Assembly (NCBI GenBank): GCA_964408735.1
Contig: CAYPAX010000003.1
Coordinates: 1 to 64,000 of the forward strand
Reading direction: 5' to 3'
Origin: UBA7887 sp964408735
Lineage (GTDB): Bacteria > Pseudomonadota > Alphaproteobacteria > UBA7887
Length of the DNA stretch: 64,000 nucleotides
The notes under the pieces were generated by a model, which made no database searches, had not been told where the DNA came from, and saw nothing but the letters and a program-made list of their open reading frames with translations. The translations under genes were made by a program, and so were the position numbers. Shown piece after piece: positions 51,643 through 59,250 of the stretch. Numbering within the stretch: the stretch's first letter is position 1; the number at the start of each line of letters is the position of its first letter.

Positions 51643-53049
51643 TCAGCCTCCCGCGGCTTCTGCGCGCGACTGTTGCAGTTGGGTTTGACCAAGGCCGCCT
51701 CCCATGAGGTGGCCTGCTACCTTCTCAGCCGTCACGGCCGCCTGCTCGAGGCAGGCCACGACCGAGACGCCCTTGAAATAATTTCCGCTCAGGAACATGC
51801 CCGGCAGCGCCGACTGCGCCGCGCGAATGTGCGCCAGGCGGGCGCTGTGACCCAGATCGAGCTGCGGGATGCCGCGCGGCCATTGGCGTACGCGCGCAAG
51901 CGTGGGCGGGCCGGCAGCGCCGACAAGGTCGCGCAACTCGCTCTCGACCAGATCGATCAGGTCGCGTTGCGGCAAGACCGCGGCGCCCGGCGCCCGGCGG
52001 CCGCCGACATAGGCGGCAAGCGCCACCTGCCCGTCCGGGGCACGCTGGGCAAACATGGTGGAGCAGAACAGCACGCCGGATACCAGACGGCCCTCGCCGC
52101 TCGGCGTCAGATAGCCGAGGCCGTCGAGCGGGTGCGCGATGCGGCTGCGCCGATAGCCGAGAAAGACCACGGCCAGCGGCGGCGCGGCGATGCCCGCCAG
52201 AGCCTCGCACGCCTGCGGCTGCAAAGGCTCGACCAGGCCGGCAGCGACATGGGGCTGCGTGGCGACGACCACGGCTGCCGCATCTATCGTGCCATGGCCC
52301 GCCGTCTCGATGCGCCAGCGCGCGCCCGCCTGCCGCAGACGGCGAACGGCGACCCCGGTATGCACGGCCGGCCCCAGGCGTGCCGCCAGCGCTGCCGGCA
52401 AGGCGCCGACACCGTCGCGCCATGAGAAAAGCCGCCGCCCGGGCATCGTGCGCGCCGCCATGCGCGCCTTTGCCGCGGCGACCAGGATCGAGCCATGCCT
52501 GGCTTCCATATCCGCCAGGCGCGGAAACGCCGCCTGCAGAGAGAGAGCCCCGGCATCGCCGGCAAACAAGCCGCCGACCAGCGGATCGACCAGACGCTCG
52601 GCGAATTCGCGGCCGAAACGGCGGCCGAAGAACGCGGCAACGCTTTCCTCGTCCTCGCCGCGCTTGGCCGCGATCAAAGGCTCCGCCAGCATGCGCGCCT
52701 TGCCGGCAAGGGAAAGATAGTTCGAGGCGAAGAGCCCGAGCGGGTGAACGCTGATGCCACGCAGGCTGCCGTCACGAACCAGGTAGCGGTGGCGGACGCC
52801 GTCGCCGAGATCGCAGCGCGTCGCCTCCAGGCCAAGCCTTCGCGAAAATGACAGCGCCACCGGCGAGCCGGCATTGAGCGAGCTCGGGCCGTGCTCCATG
52901 AGGAAGCCGTCGACGCGCTCGGATATGGCATTGCCGCCGGCGCGGACCTGGCGCTCGAGCACCGCGACACGCAGGCCCTTCTCGCTCAGCGCCTGCGCCG
53001 TCGCCAGGCCCGAGATGCCGCCACCGACAATGGCAACGTCGATGCTCAT
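51643..53049 (-). CDS. hemG: Protoporphyrinogen oxidase homologue
   Basis: 468 aa FAD enzyme. The dinucleotide motif is VAIVGGGISGLATAQALSEK, then LERQVRAGGNAISERVDGF; LMEHGPSSLN and the C-terminal GMFLSGNYFKGVSVVACLEQ are protoporphyrinogen oxidase features (TIGR00562 group, also called HemY). It would oxidise a porphyrinogen using oxygen. The start ATGAGC at 53049 overlaps the radical SAM stop by 4 bases. Being in the string with the cytochrome cluster, it suggests a dedicated tetrapyrrole step. Confidence 0.88.
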   Translation of the reverse strand: MSIDVAIVGGGISGLATAQALSEKGLRVAVLERQVRAGGNAISERVDGFLMEHGPSSLNAGSPVALSFSRRLGLEATRCDLGDGVRHRYLVRDGSLRGISVHPLGLFASNYLSLAGKARMLAEPLIAAKRGEDEESVAAFFGRRFGREFAERLVDPLVGGLFAGDAGALSLQAAFPRLADMEARHGSILVAAAKARMAARTMPGRRLFSWRDGVGALPAALAARLGPAVHTGVAVRRLRQAGARWRIETAGHGTIDAAAVVVATQPHVAAGLVEPLQPQACEALAGIAAPPLAVVFLGYRRSRIAHPLDGLGYLTPSGEGRLVSGVLFCSTMFAQRAPDGQVALAAYVGGRRAPGAAVLPQRDLIDLVESELRDLVGAAGPPTLARVRQWPRGIPQLDLGHSARLAHIRAAQSALPGMFLSGNYFKGVSVVACLEQAAVTAEKVAGHLMGGGLGQTQLQQSRAEAAGG

Positions 53050-54311
53050 GGTGCCCCCGGCCGCCGCCACGGCGGCGCATCGCCGAACCGGCGCTTGGCC
53101 AGCTCACTGAGATGTTCGGCGGTCACTTCGCCCTCGCCGAGCGAGCGCGCATGGGCCTCGGCCCGCTGGCGCACGAAACGACGCACGAAGGACGGCACAT
53201 GGCCGAGCCGCTCCTGCGCCTCCTCGGACCAGCGCAGGCTGTCGCCGCGATCCGGCATGGGCTCGATGACCGCTTCGCCACCGGGCTGATGGTCGCAGAG
53301 AAAATCCTCGCCCATCAGCGCACCGTCGCGGGCCAAGGGCCGCGCCCGGCAGCCACCACAGAGCTTCGCATATTCGCAGGCGCCGCAGCGGCCTTCGAGC
53401 TCGGGCTTGCGCAGTGCCTCGAACATCGGCGCCGCGGCCCATAGTGATGCGAAAGGCTGCGCCCGCAGCGAGCCGACGCTCTCCTCCATGTAGGGGCAGG
53501 CCGTCAGATCGCCTTCGGGCGTGACCCGGCAATAGCGGCTGCCGGCAAGACAGCCGCCAGCCTCGTAGCCGTCGATCAGGGTGATCGGCAGCGGCGGCGT
53601 CATGGCCATGGCCAGGCGCTTGAAGTGCGGCGCGCAGCGGGCGCGCACCAGCATCTCTGTCTCGTCGCGCGCGGCCTCCGCGACGCGCCGCAAGACGTCC
53701 TCGTAGGTGGCGCTGCCGATATTACTCATGCCGGCGCCGCGGCCGGTGCAGACGAGGAAGAAGACGTTGAGCACCGCGGCGCCGGCCGAGCGCGCAAAGG
53801 CCACCATGTCCTCGAACTCTGCGGCGTTGTCGTCGGTGACCGAGAAATGCAGCTGGAACATGAAGCCGGCGCGGCGGCAGGCGTCGATGCCGGCCAGCGT
53901 TTTCTCCCAGGCGCCCGGCGCGCCGCGAAAGGCATCGTGTTTCGCCGGGTCGAGCGAGTCGAGGCTGATGCCGACGGCGCTGACCCCGGCCTCCTGCAGC
54001 GCCGCCACGCGCGCATCGTCGAGCAGGCAGCCGTTGGTGCCGACCACCACCATCAGCCCGAGGCCGCTGGCGTGGCGGGCGAGATCGTGAATGTCGGGGC
54101 GCAGCAGCGGCTCGCCGCCGGTGAGCACGATCATGGTCTCGTCGCTAAGGGCGGCGATGTCGTCGAGCAGCGCCGTGACTTCCGATGTGGCAAGCTCCTG
54201 CGGTCCGCCGTCAAGGCGCGTGCCGGCATCGAGATAGCAGTGTTCGCAGCGCAGGTTGCAGCGCCGCGTCAGATTGAAGGCGACCAGGAATGGCGGCGCC
54301 GTGTCAGCCAT
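53046..54311 (-). CDS. Radical SAM protein with C-terminal PCP_red domain
   Basis: 421 aa. The radical SAM cluster is CNLRCEHC after VAFNLTRR, the SAM-binding GGEP is in VLTGGEPLLRPD, and a SPASM-like auxiliary cluster has CRVTPEGDLTACPY, CGACEYAKLCGGC and a final FLCD. These match the NirJ/AhbD (heme d1 and heme b synthase) type. The last 55 residues, from LRWSEEAQERLGHVPSFVRR, form one PCP_red helical domain of the kind at the end of light-independent protochlorophyllide reductase subunit B. It overlaps the Usp gene by 8 bases. A role in a modified heme is inferred. Confidence 0.82.
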   Translation of the reverse strand: MADTAPPFLVAFNLTRRCNLRCEHCYLDAGTRLDGGPQELATSEVTALLDDIAALSDETMIVLTGGEPLLRPDIHDLARHASGLGLMVVVGTNGCLLDDARVAALQEAGVSAVGISLDSLDPAKHDAFRGAPGAWEKTLAGIDACRRAGFMFQLHFSVTDDNAAEFEDMVAFARSAGAAVLNVFFLVCTGRGAGMSNIGSATYEDVLRRVAEAARDETEMLVRARCAPHFKRLAMAMTPPLPITLIDGYEAGGCLAGSRYCRVTPEGDLTACPYMEESVGSLRAQPFASLWAAAPMFEALRKPELEGRCGACEYAKLCGGCRARPLARDGALMGEDFLCDHQPGGEAVIEPMPDRGDSLRWSEEAQERLGHVPSFVRRFVRQRAEAHARSLGEGEVTAEHLSELAKRRFGDAPPWRRPGAP

Positions 54312-55953
54312 CGCCGTCCATTCCCAATCGGTGCCCGCCCTCGCCCATGGCGCTCTCCATGACGCGGCGGGATTCGGCGAGGCCCTCTTCAACGGCCTCG
54401 AGCGTGACCTCGGCGAGGCCGCCGTCGCGGGCATTCACCTCGATGCGCCGCTTGGCGGAGCCGCGCACCATCTCGGGCACGCGAGCGAGGCGCGCCAGCG
54501 CCGCCGCTGTCCAGGTCATCGAAAGCACCCCGTCGTCTTCGAGGAATGGCTGCACGTGCGCCGCCTCGACGGTCTTCGCATCGTCGCGCCGCGCCCGCTT
54601 CTCCGCCCGCAGGCGCACGGTGGCGGCGAGCGAGGTGTCGGCCACGCCGCCGAGCAGCCGCGTCGCCTCGGCGGACCAGTCCAGGGTCTCCTCGGCAGCC
54701 ATGCCGCCGCCGCGCTCGGGGCAGAAGCGCTGCGTCGCCTCTTCCATCAGACCCGATGTGACCACCGTGTGGCCGCTCTCCTGGGCGAAGCGAACGATCG
54801 CCATGCGCACCATCTGCCGCGGCCCCTCCGGCACCCGCTCGAGGCTGCGCTCGGCCTCTTCGGTCCAGGTGATGGTCTCGCGCGCCACCGCATCCGCCGG
54901 CGGCGTATAGGTGGACTGGCCGAGCCAGACGTGACACGGCGCCGTGCGCAGCAGGTTCTCGGCATTGCCGCCGATATCGAGATCACCATCGGCGTGGATG
55001 CCGGTCTTGCCGATCAGCAGCAGGCTGGCGCCGACCGCTTCGAGATATTTGCTGACCGCCTGATAGGGCTTGCCGTCGAGCAGCTTGCAGGTCAGCTCGG
55101 CGTCCTCGTCCTTGGCAATGCCGGCGGCGATGTCGAGATGGGATTGGTAGATCTTGGCGATGCCGTCGTCGATAATCTCCTCGTGCAGCGCCTCCTGCTC
55201 CTTGAAGCGGAAGGTCTTGCCGGCTTCCTCGGAGAGCACGCCGGAGATCTTGTTGAAGGCGACATAGTGGAAATAGGGGTCGTAGGCGGCCACCGCATGT
55301 ACCGGGGCGTCAAGTTCGCGGCCCATGCGCAGGGCCGTCTTCAAAGCGGCGAAGGCGCGCGGAGAGCCGTCGAGGGCGACCACCAGCGGCCCGTCGCCGA
55401 TGGCGCGATCGGCCTCGCGGATGACCAGCGCGTCGATCTCGCAACGCCGGATGACGCGCTCGCAGACCGTGCCGATGACCGCGCCCGGCACCGCGCCGAG
55501 CCCCAGGGCGCCGAGCGCCAGCATGTCGAAATCGCCGCTGTTCGCCGCTTCCACGATGCGGCGGTAGTTCTTGCCTTCGGGGCTGAGGCGGCGATAGGCC
55601 ACATCGGCCACAGCACAGGTCTCGGCGGCACTGTCGTGGTAGCTGTCGCTGATCACGTCGAGGCCGCGCGTGATCAGGGAGTCGTGGACCACACGCTGGC
55701 GCTCCATCTCCTCTTCCTGGCGATAGCGCTCGGGCAGGCCGCCTTCCATCTGGCGGAAGCGACGGTCGTGCAGCTTGGCGGCATAGGCATGGATCCCGGT
55801 AACCTCGCCGCCGGCAAAACCGACGATGCGCAAGGCCTCGGCCAGCGCCCGGTCGGCCCGCTCCGAGGCATCGAGCGCCACCAATATGCGCCCGCCGAGG
55901 GCGGGCTCGGTGGTCACGGGGATCGCGGTCTCGGTCTGTGCAGCTTGTGACAT
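54304..55953 (-). CDS. Double universal-stress protein fused to three PCP_red domains
   Basis: 549 aa. Usp domain 1 (from GRILVALDASERADRALAEA to IDALVIREAD, about 22-182) and Usp domain 2 (GPLVVALDGSPRAFAALKTA to RTAPCHVWLGQ, about 188-350) are followed by three PCP_red helical repeats starting ITWTEEAERSLERVPEGPRQ, LDWSAEATRLLGGVADTSLA and MTWTAAALARLARVPEMVRG. Usp 2 has GIHADGDLDIGGNAENLL as its nucleotide loop. ATG at 55953 is preferred because AGGAGG stands 7 bases before it; another ATG 6 bases upstream is in frame. It is co-transcribed with the heme-related genes. Confidence 0.85.
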   Translation of the reverse strand: MSQAAQTETAIPVTTEPALGGRILVALDASERADRALAEALRIVGFAGGEVTGIHAYAAKLHDRRFRQMEGGLPERYRQEEEMERQRVVHDSLITRGLDVISDSYHDSAAETCAVADVAYRRLSPEGKNYRRIVEAANSGDFDMLALGALGLGAVPGAVIGTVCERVIRRCEIDALVIREADRAIGDGPLVVALDGSPRAFAALKTALRMGRELDAPVHAVAAYDPYFHYVAFNKISGVLSEEAGKTFRFKEQEALHEEIIDDGIAKIYQSHLDIAAGIAKDEDAELTCKLLDGKPYQAVSKYLEAVGASLLLIGKTGIHADGDLDIGGNAENLLRTAPCHVWLGQSTYTPPADAVARETITWTEEAERSLERVPEGPRQMVRMAIVRFAQESGHTVVTSGLMEEATQRFCPERGGGMAAEETLDWSAEATRLLGGVADTSLAATVRLRAEKRARRDDAKTVEAAHVQPFLEDDGVLSMTWTAAALARLARVPEMVRGSAKRRIEVNARDGGLAEVTLEAVEEGLAESRRVMESAMGEGGHRLGMDGDG

Positions 55954-55955
55954 GG

Positions 55956-56150
55956 TCATGCCTCCTGTCGGCCTCTTATGGCGCCAATGACATAAACGGC
56001 GGCGCCCGCCGCTATCAGCAAGAGGAAGAAGTTCGCCGGCTCGGTACCGCTGCGCCACAAGAGCAGGCTGTCGAGGATGCCGAGAAAGATCAGCACCACG
56101 CCGACCAGCCGTGTCTTGACGCCGCGGCGCGGCACGAAAACCTCAGACAT
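55956..56150 (-). CDS. Small two-helix membrane protein
   Basis: 64 aa. Two membrane helices (RLVGVVLIFLGILDSLLLW; FFLLLIAAGAAVYVIGAI) with a short soluble N-terminus. The start ATG at 56150 overlaps the end of the cytochrome gene by 8 bases and its stop is 2 bases before the Usp start, so it is a genuine operon member. Function is unknown; it could be an accessory subunit of the respiratory complex. Confidence 0.75.
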   Translation of the reverse strand: MSEVFVPRRGVKTRLVGVVLIFLGILDSLLLWRSGTEPANFFLLLIAAGAAVYVIGAIRGRQEA

Positions 56151-57675
56151 CGTCCTGGCGCCTCCGTCTGGTGGCGCTGCGCTGCCACCAGGCCTCGCCG
56201 GCGGCGAACAGGGCGACAATGAGCAGGGCGACGATGATCGGCCTGGCGCTTCCCGGCGGCTCGAGCAGCAGCCAGTACCAGGTGGTGAGCGTGTGGCGCG
56301 AGCCGCGCTCGGCATTGCTGCCGTCCCAGGCGGCGAAGGCGATGGGGATGAAACGGCCTTCCTCGAAGCCGATGTCGACCGTACCATCGGCGGGCGTCAG
56401 CGGCCGCGTCATGACCACGCGCCAGGTGCCGTCGGCATAAGCGCCCGTGGCCTGCAGGCCGGCCGCGGCGGCATCGCGCGAAATGATATCGCCAAAGCCG
56501 CGGGCGTTCATCAGCGCAGCACTTTCCGGTGCTTCGGTGGTGCCGCTGGCCCAGCGCCAGATATTGACTGGGTTGCTGGCGTCGCCCATGCCGAAATAGG
56601 GCTTCTCGACGCCGCTCGGTATGGCCAGCGGGAACTGCACGGCGACGCTGTCCTCGCCCATGTCGGGATCGGCGATGGCCTCGGCATCGATGTCGCCGGG
56701 GATGGACTTGGTGCGGTCGTCCCATTCGAGCAGGATCGCCAGGGTCTCGTCGTCATAGGCGACGCGGGCGCTGATGGTGTCGTTGGACGGCGTGAACAGG
56801 CGCTCCTCGGCGATGATCTGGGGCACCAGCAGGAATGTCGTCGGCGGGATCTGTGCCCAGCGCGCATCGTCGACCGCGGCCGGCACGCCACCATCGACGC
56901 GGACCGCCTTGATGACCGTGTTCTCGGCCCGCGGCACGCGCTCGGTCTCGACCAGGGAGGCGACGTAATTCGCCACATGCCAGCGATCCTCGATGCTCAG
57001 GCGCTTCTTGTTCACGGGATCGTCGAAGGACGGCATCTGGGTGCCCGGAATGCCGACGGTCATGCGCGTGAAGATGTCGCGCGGGTCGTTGCTGACGCGG
57101 AAGGTCCAGGGCTTGGTCATATTGCGCGGCCAGGTGCGCTCGCCGCCGTCGTCCTTGAGCTTCTTGACCGCGTCGCCGCGGCCGTCCTCGCCGTGGCACT
57201 CGGAGCAACGCTCGGACTCGTGGAACAGCTCGCGCCCGCGGGCGATGCTTTCGGCCGAGGTCGCGATCTGGGTGCCGTAGTCGATCTGGTCGGTCGGCTC
57301 CTCCTCCTCGAGGCCGGCGAAGATCTTGATATAGGCCACCAGGTCCCACATCTCGGCGTCGCTCAGCACGTCGCTCCAGCCCGGCATGGCGGTGCCGGGC
57401 ATGCCGTCGCTGATCATGCGATAGAGATCGACATCGTTGGGCACGTAGTCGTCGAAGCCGGTGGTCCTGAACTTGTAGGAGCCCTCGCTGAAGTCGCGCG
57501 GCGGCGGGTTGAGGCGCTCGGCCCCCGGCCCGGCGCCGTCGCCGTCCTCGCCGTGACAGCCGACGCAGCGCTCGAAATAGACCGCCTCGCCATTGTCCGC
57601 GTCGCCCTGCTGGGCCAGCGCCGGCGCTGCCGCAAGCGACAGGACCAAGATCAATATCCTGCCGGCCCTACTCAT
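56143..57675 (-). CDS. Diheme cytochrome c with ethylbenzene-dehydrogenase-type heme domain
   Basis: 510 aa. A signal peptide (ILILVLSLAAAPALA) precedes two cytochrome c modules with CVGCH and CSECH. Residues about 280-470 form an ethylbenzene dehydrogenase/NXR-gamma-like heme b domain (DTISARVAYDDETLAILLEW; EGRFIPIAFAAWDGSNAERG). A C-terminal membrane helix (PIIVALLIVALFAAGEAWW) anchors it. Same architecture as the gene at 62716. It overlaps the upstream cytochrome gene by 8 bases. It is likely a periplasmic electron-transfer subunit. Confidence 0.85.
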   Translation of the reverse strand: MSRAGRILILVLSLAAAPALAQQGDADNGEAVYFERCVGCHGEDGDGAGPGAERLNPPPRDFSEGSYKFRTTGFDDYVPNDVDLYRMISDGMPGTAMPGWSDVLSDAEMWDLVAYIKIFAGLEEEEPTDQIDYGTQIATSAESIARGRELFHESERCSECHGEDGRGDAVKKLKDDGGERTWPRNMTKPWTFRVSNDPRDIFTRMTVGIPGTQMPSFDDPVNKKRLSIEDRWHVANYVASLVETERVPRAENTVIKAVRVDGGVPAAVDDARWAQIPPTTFLLVPQIIAEERLFTPSNDTISARVAYDDETLAILLEWDDRTKSIPGDIDAEAIADPDMGEDSVAVQFPLAIPSGVEKPYFGMGDASNPVNIWRWASGTTEAPESAALMNARGFGDIISRDAAAAGLQATGAYADGTWRVVMTRPLTPADGTVDIGFEEGRFIPIAFAAWDGSNAERGSRHTLTTWYWLLLEPPGSARPIIVALLIVALFAAGEAWWQRSATRRRRQDDV

Positions 57676-58435
57676 GGTCCCATGACCGCGGCACATGGCC
57701 GGTGTAGTCGTAGAGGAACAGAATGACCTGCCAGATCTCGTCCTCGTCGAGGAAATCCTGCCAAACCGGCATCGACGAGGCCCATGGCGTCGCCTCCTTG
57801 GGCAGGCCCGGCCCGCCGGTGGCGATGCGCCAGAAGAGGAAGGATTCCTGTAGCTGGGCAATGGTGCCGATATCCTGGAAATTGATCGGCACGGGGTTGA
57901 GCCCGGCGGCATAGGGGCCGTTGCCGTCGAGCTTGTCGCCGTGGCAGAACTGGCAATTGCGGATATAGACCTCGGCGCCTTCGGCGACAGCCTCGGCAAA
58001 GGCGTCCGGGTCCTCGTCTTGCAGCTTGCGATAGGGGTTTTCGAGCGACAGCAGATCGTAGCGCTTGCCATACACCGTCACCGCGGCCGGCGGCGCGGGA
58101 TGGATCGAGCGCAGCTCAAGCGGCGCCTCGAAGCTCGGCAGCATGCGCGTAAACGCGAACAGCCCGGCGGCGAGCGGCAGCAGCACGAAGACCACGTTGC
58201 GTGCCAGCTTGCGGTCGGGATCGTCGACCAGCGATTTGATCGGCGCCACCAGTTCCGCCGCGCTCTCGTCGCTGAAGGTGAAGACCATGAAGACGCCGGC
58301 GAAGACGAAGAACATGTACATGCTCAACAGGCTCGACGGGATCGGCTGGGCGAGCAGAATGTCGAAGACGACGATGAAGCCGAGATAGACGCCGAGCAGC
58401 ACCAGGGCCGCTTGCAGGAGCCTGGGGATCTTCAT
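57668..58435 (-). CDS. Membrane-bound monoheme cytochrome c
   Basis: 255 aa. Three N-terminal membrane helices (LLQAALVLLGVYLGFIVVF; SMYMFFVFAGVFMVFTF; VVFVLLPLAAGLFAF) and then one cytochrome c domain with CQFCHG and a probable axial Met in WASSMPVWQ. Such a fusion of an anchor and cytochrome is not a standard cytochrome c oxidase subunit. It overlaps both neighbours (4 and 8 bases), which makes it part of the complex. Confidence 0.85.
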   Translation of the reverse strand: MKIPRLLQAALVLLGVYLGFIVVFDILLAQPIPSSLLSMYMFFVFAGVFMVFTFSDESAAELVAPIKSLVDDPDRKLARNVVFVLLPLAAGLFAFTRMLPSFEAPLELRSIHPAPPAAVTVYGKRYDLLSLENPYRKLQDEDPDAFAEAVAEGAEVYIRNCQFCHGDKLDGNGPYAAGLNPVPINFQDIGTIAQLQESFLFWRIATGGPGLPKEATPWASSMPVWQDFLDEDEIWQVILFLYDYTGHVPRSWDHE

Positions 58436-59250
58436 TTGAGGCCCGCGAGATAGACGACCAGCATCTCGAGCTCCTGGGCGTACATCTGTTCGCCGTAATC
58501 CGCCGGCATCATGTCCTCCTCGAAACCCTCGGCGATATCGGCGTTGGGGTCGAGAATGGCGCGGCGGATGTAATCGCTGTCGCGCTCGGCCCCGATCGTG
58601 TTCAGGTCGGGGCCAAGCTCGCCCACCTCCTCACCCACCGCGTGGCAGGCGCCGCAGGCGAATTCGAGAATCGCGTCCTCGGGCGTGGTCAGCAGCGCGC
58701 GCTGCTCGGCCTCGGGCTCTTCTTCGCTGGCCTCCTCCTCGGCTATGTCACTGGGGATGGCCACCGTGACCGCGAGCCCGGCAAGATCCTGCAGGAAGGC
58801 GATGACCGCCGCGGTCTCCGCCTCGGACAGGTCGATGGCACCGCCGAGCACGCTCGGCATCGGGCTTTCCGTGTCATTGCTGCCGGTCTTGCCGAAGCCG
58901 GCGACGACGAAGGCCGAGGGCTCCAACAAGGATTCCCGCAGATAGCTTTCGGCATCGTCGGCGGCGCCTTCGTAACGCGCGTCGGCGAGCCTCTCCTCGG
59001 CCACCACGGCGGCCTCCTCGAGCATTGGCGCACGGCCAAGCTCGTTGTGGCACAGCGTGCAGGTGCCCCTGCCCTCGTAGATGCGCCCGCCCAGGGCAAT
59101 GAACTGCTCGGGCGTGATGGCCGACAGGTCGACCACTTCCTCGACAGGCGGCGGCGCCGGCTCGATGCGCGGAATGCCGAAATTCGAAAACCCCGCGAAT
59201 AGGCTTATGATCACCAGGCTGAAAGCCACCACCTTGAGGACGTTGCTCAT
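58432..59250 (-). CDS. Membrane-anchored diheme cytochrome c
   Basis: 272 aa. One N-terminal membrane helix (VLKVVAFSLVIISLFAGF), then two heme c motifs, CTLCHN in the first half and CGACHA in the second, separated by an acidic linker (EEEASEEEPEAEQ). A Met in DMMPADYGEQMYAQ is a candidate axial ligand. Start ATG overlaps the stop of the bd-like gene (ATGA). It is probably the nearest electron carrier to the bd-like subunit. Confidence 0.87.
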   Translation of the reverse strand: MSNVLKVVAFSLVIISLFAGFSNFGIPRIEPAPPPVEEVVDLSAITPEQFIALGGRIYEGRGTCTLCHNELGRAPMLEEAAVVAEERLADARYEGAADDAESYLRESLLEPSAFVVAGFGKTGSNDTESPMPSVLGGAIDLSEAETAAVIAFLQDLAGLAVTVAIPSDIAEEEASEEEPEAEQRALLTTPEDAILEFACGACHAVGEEVGELGPDLNTIGAERDSDYIRRAILDPNADIAEGFEEDMMPADYGEQMYAQELEMLVVYLAGLK

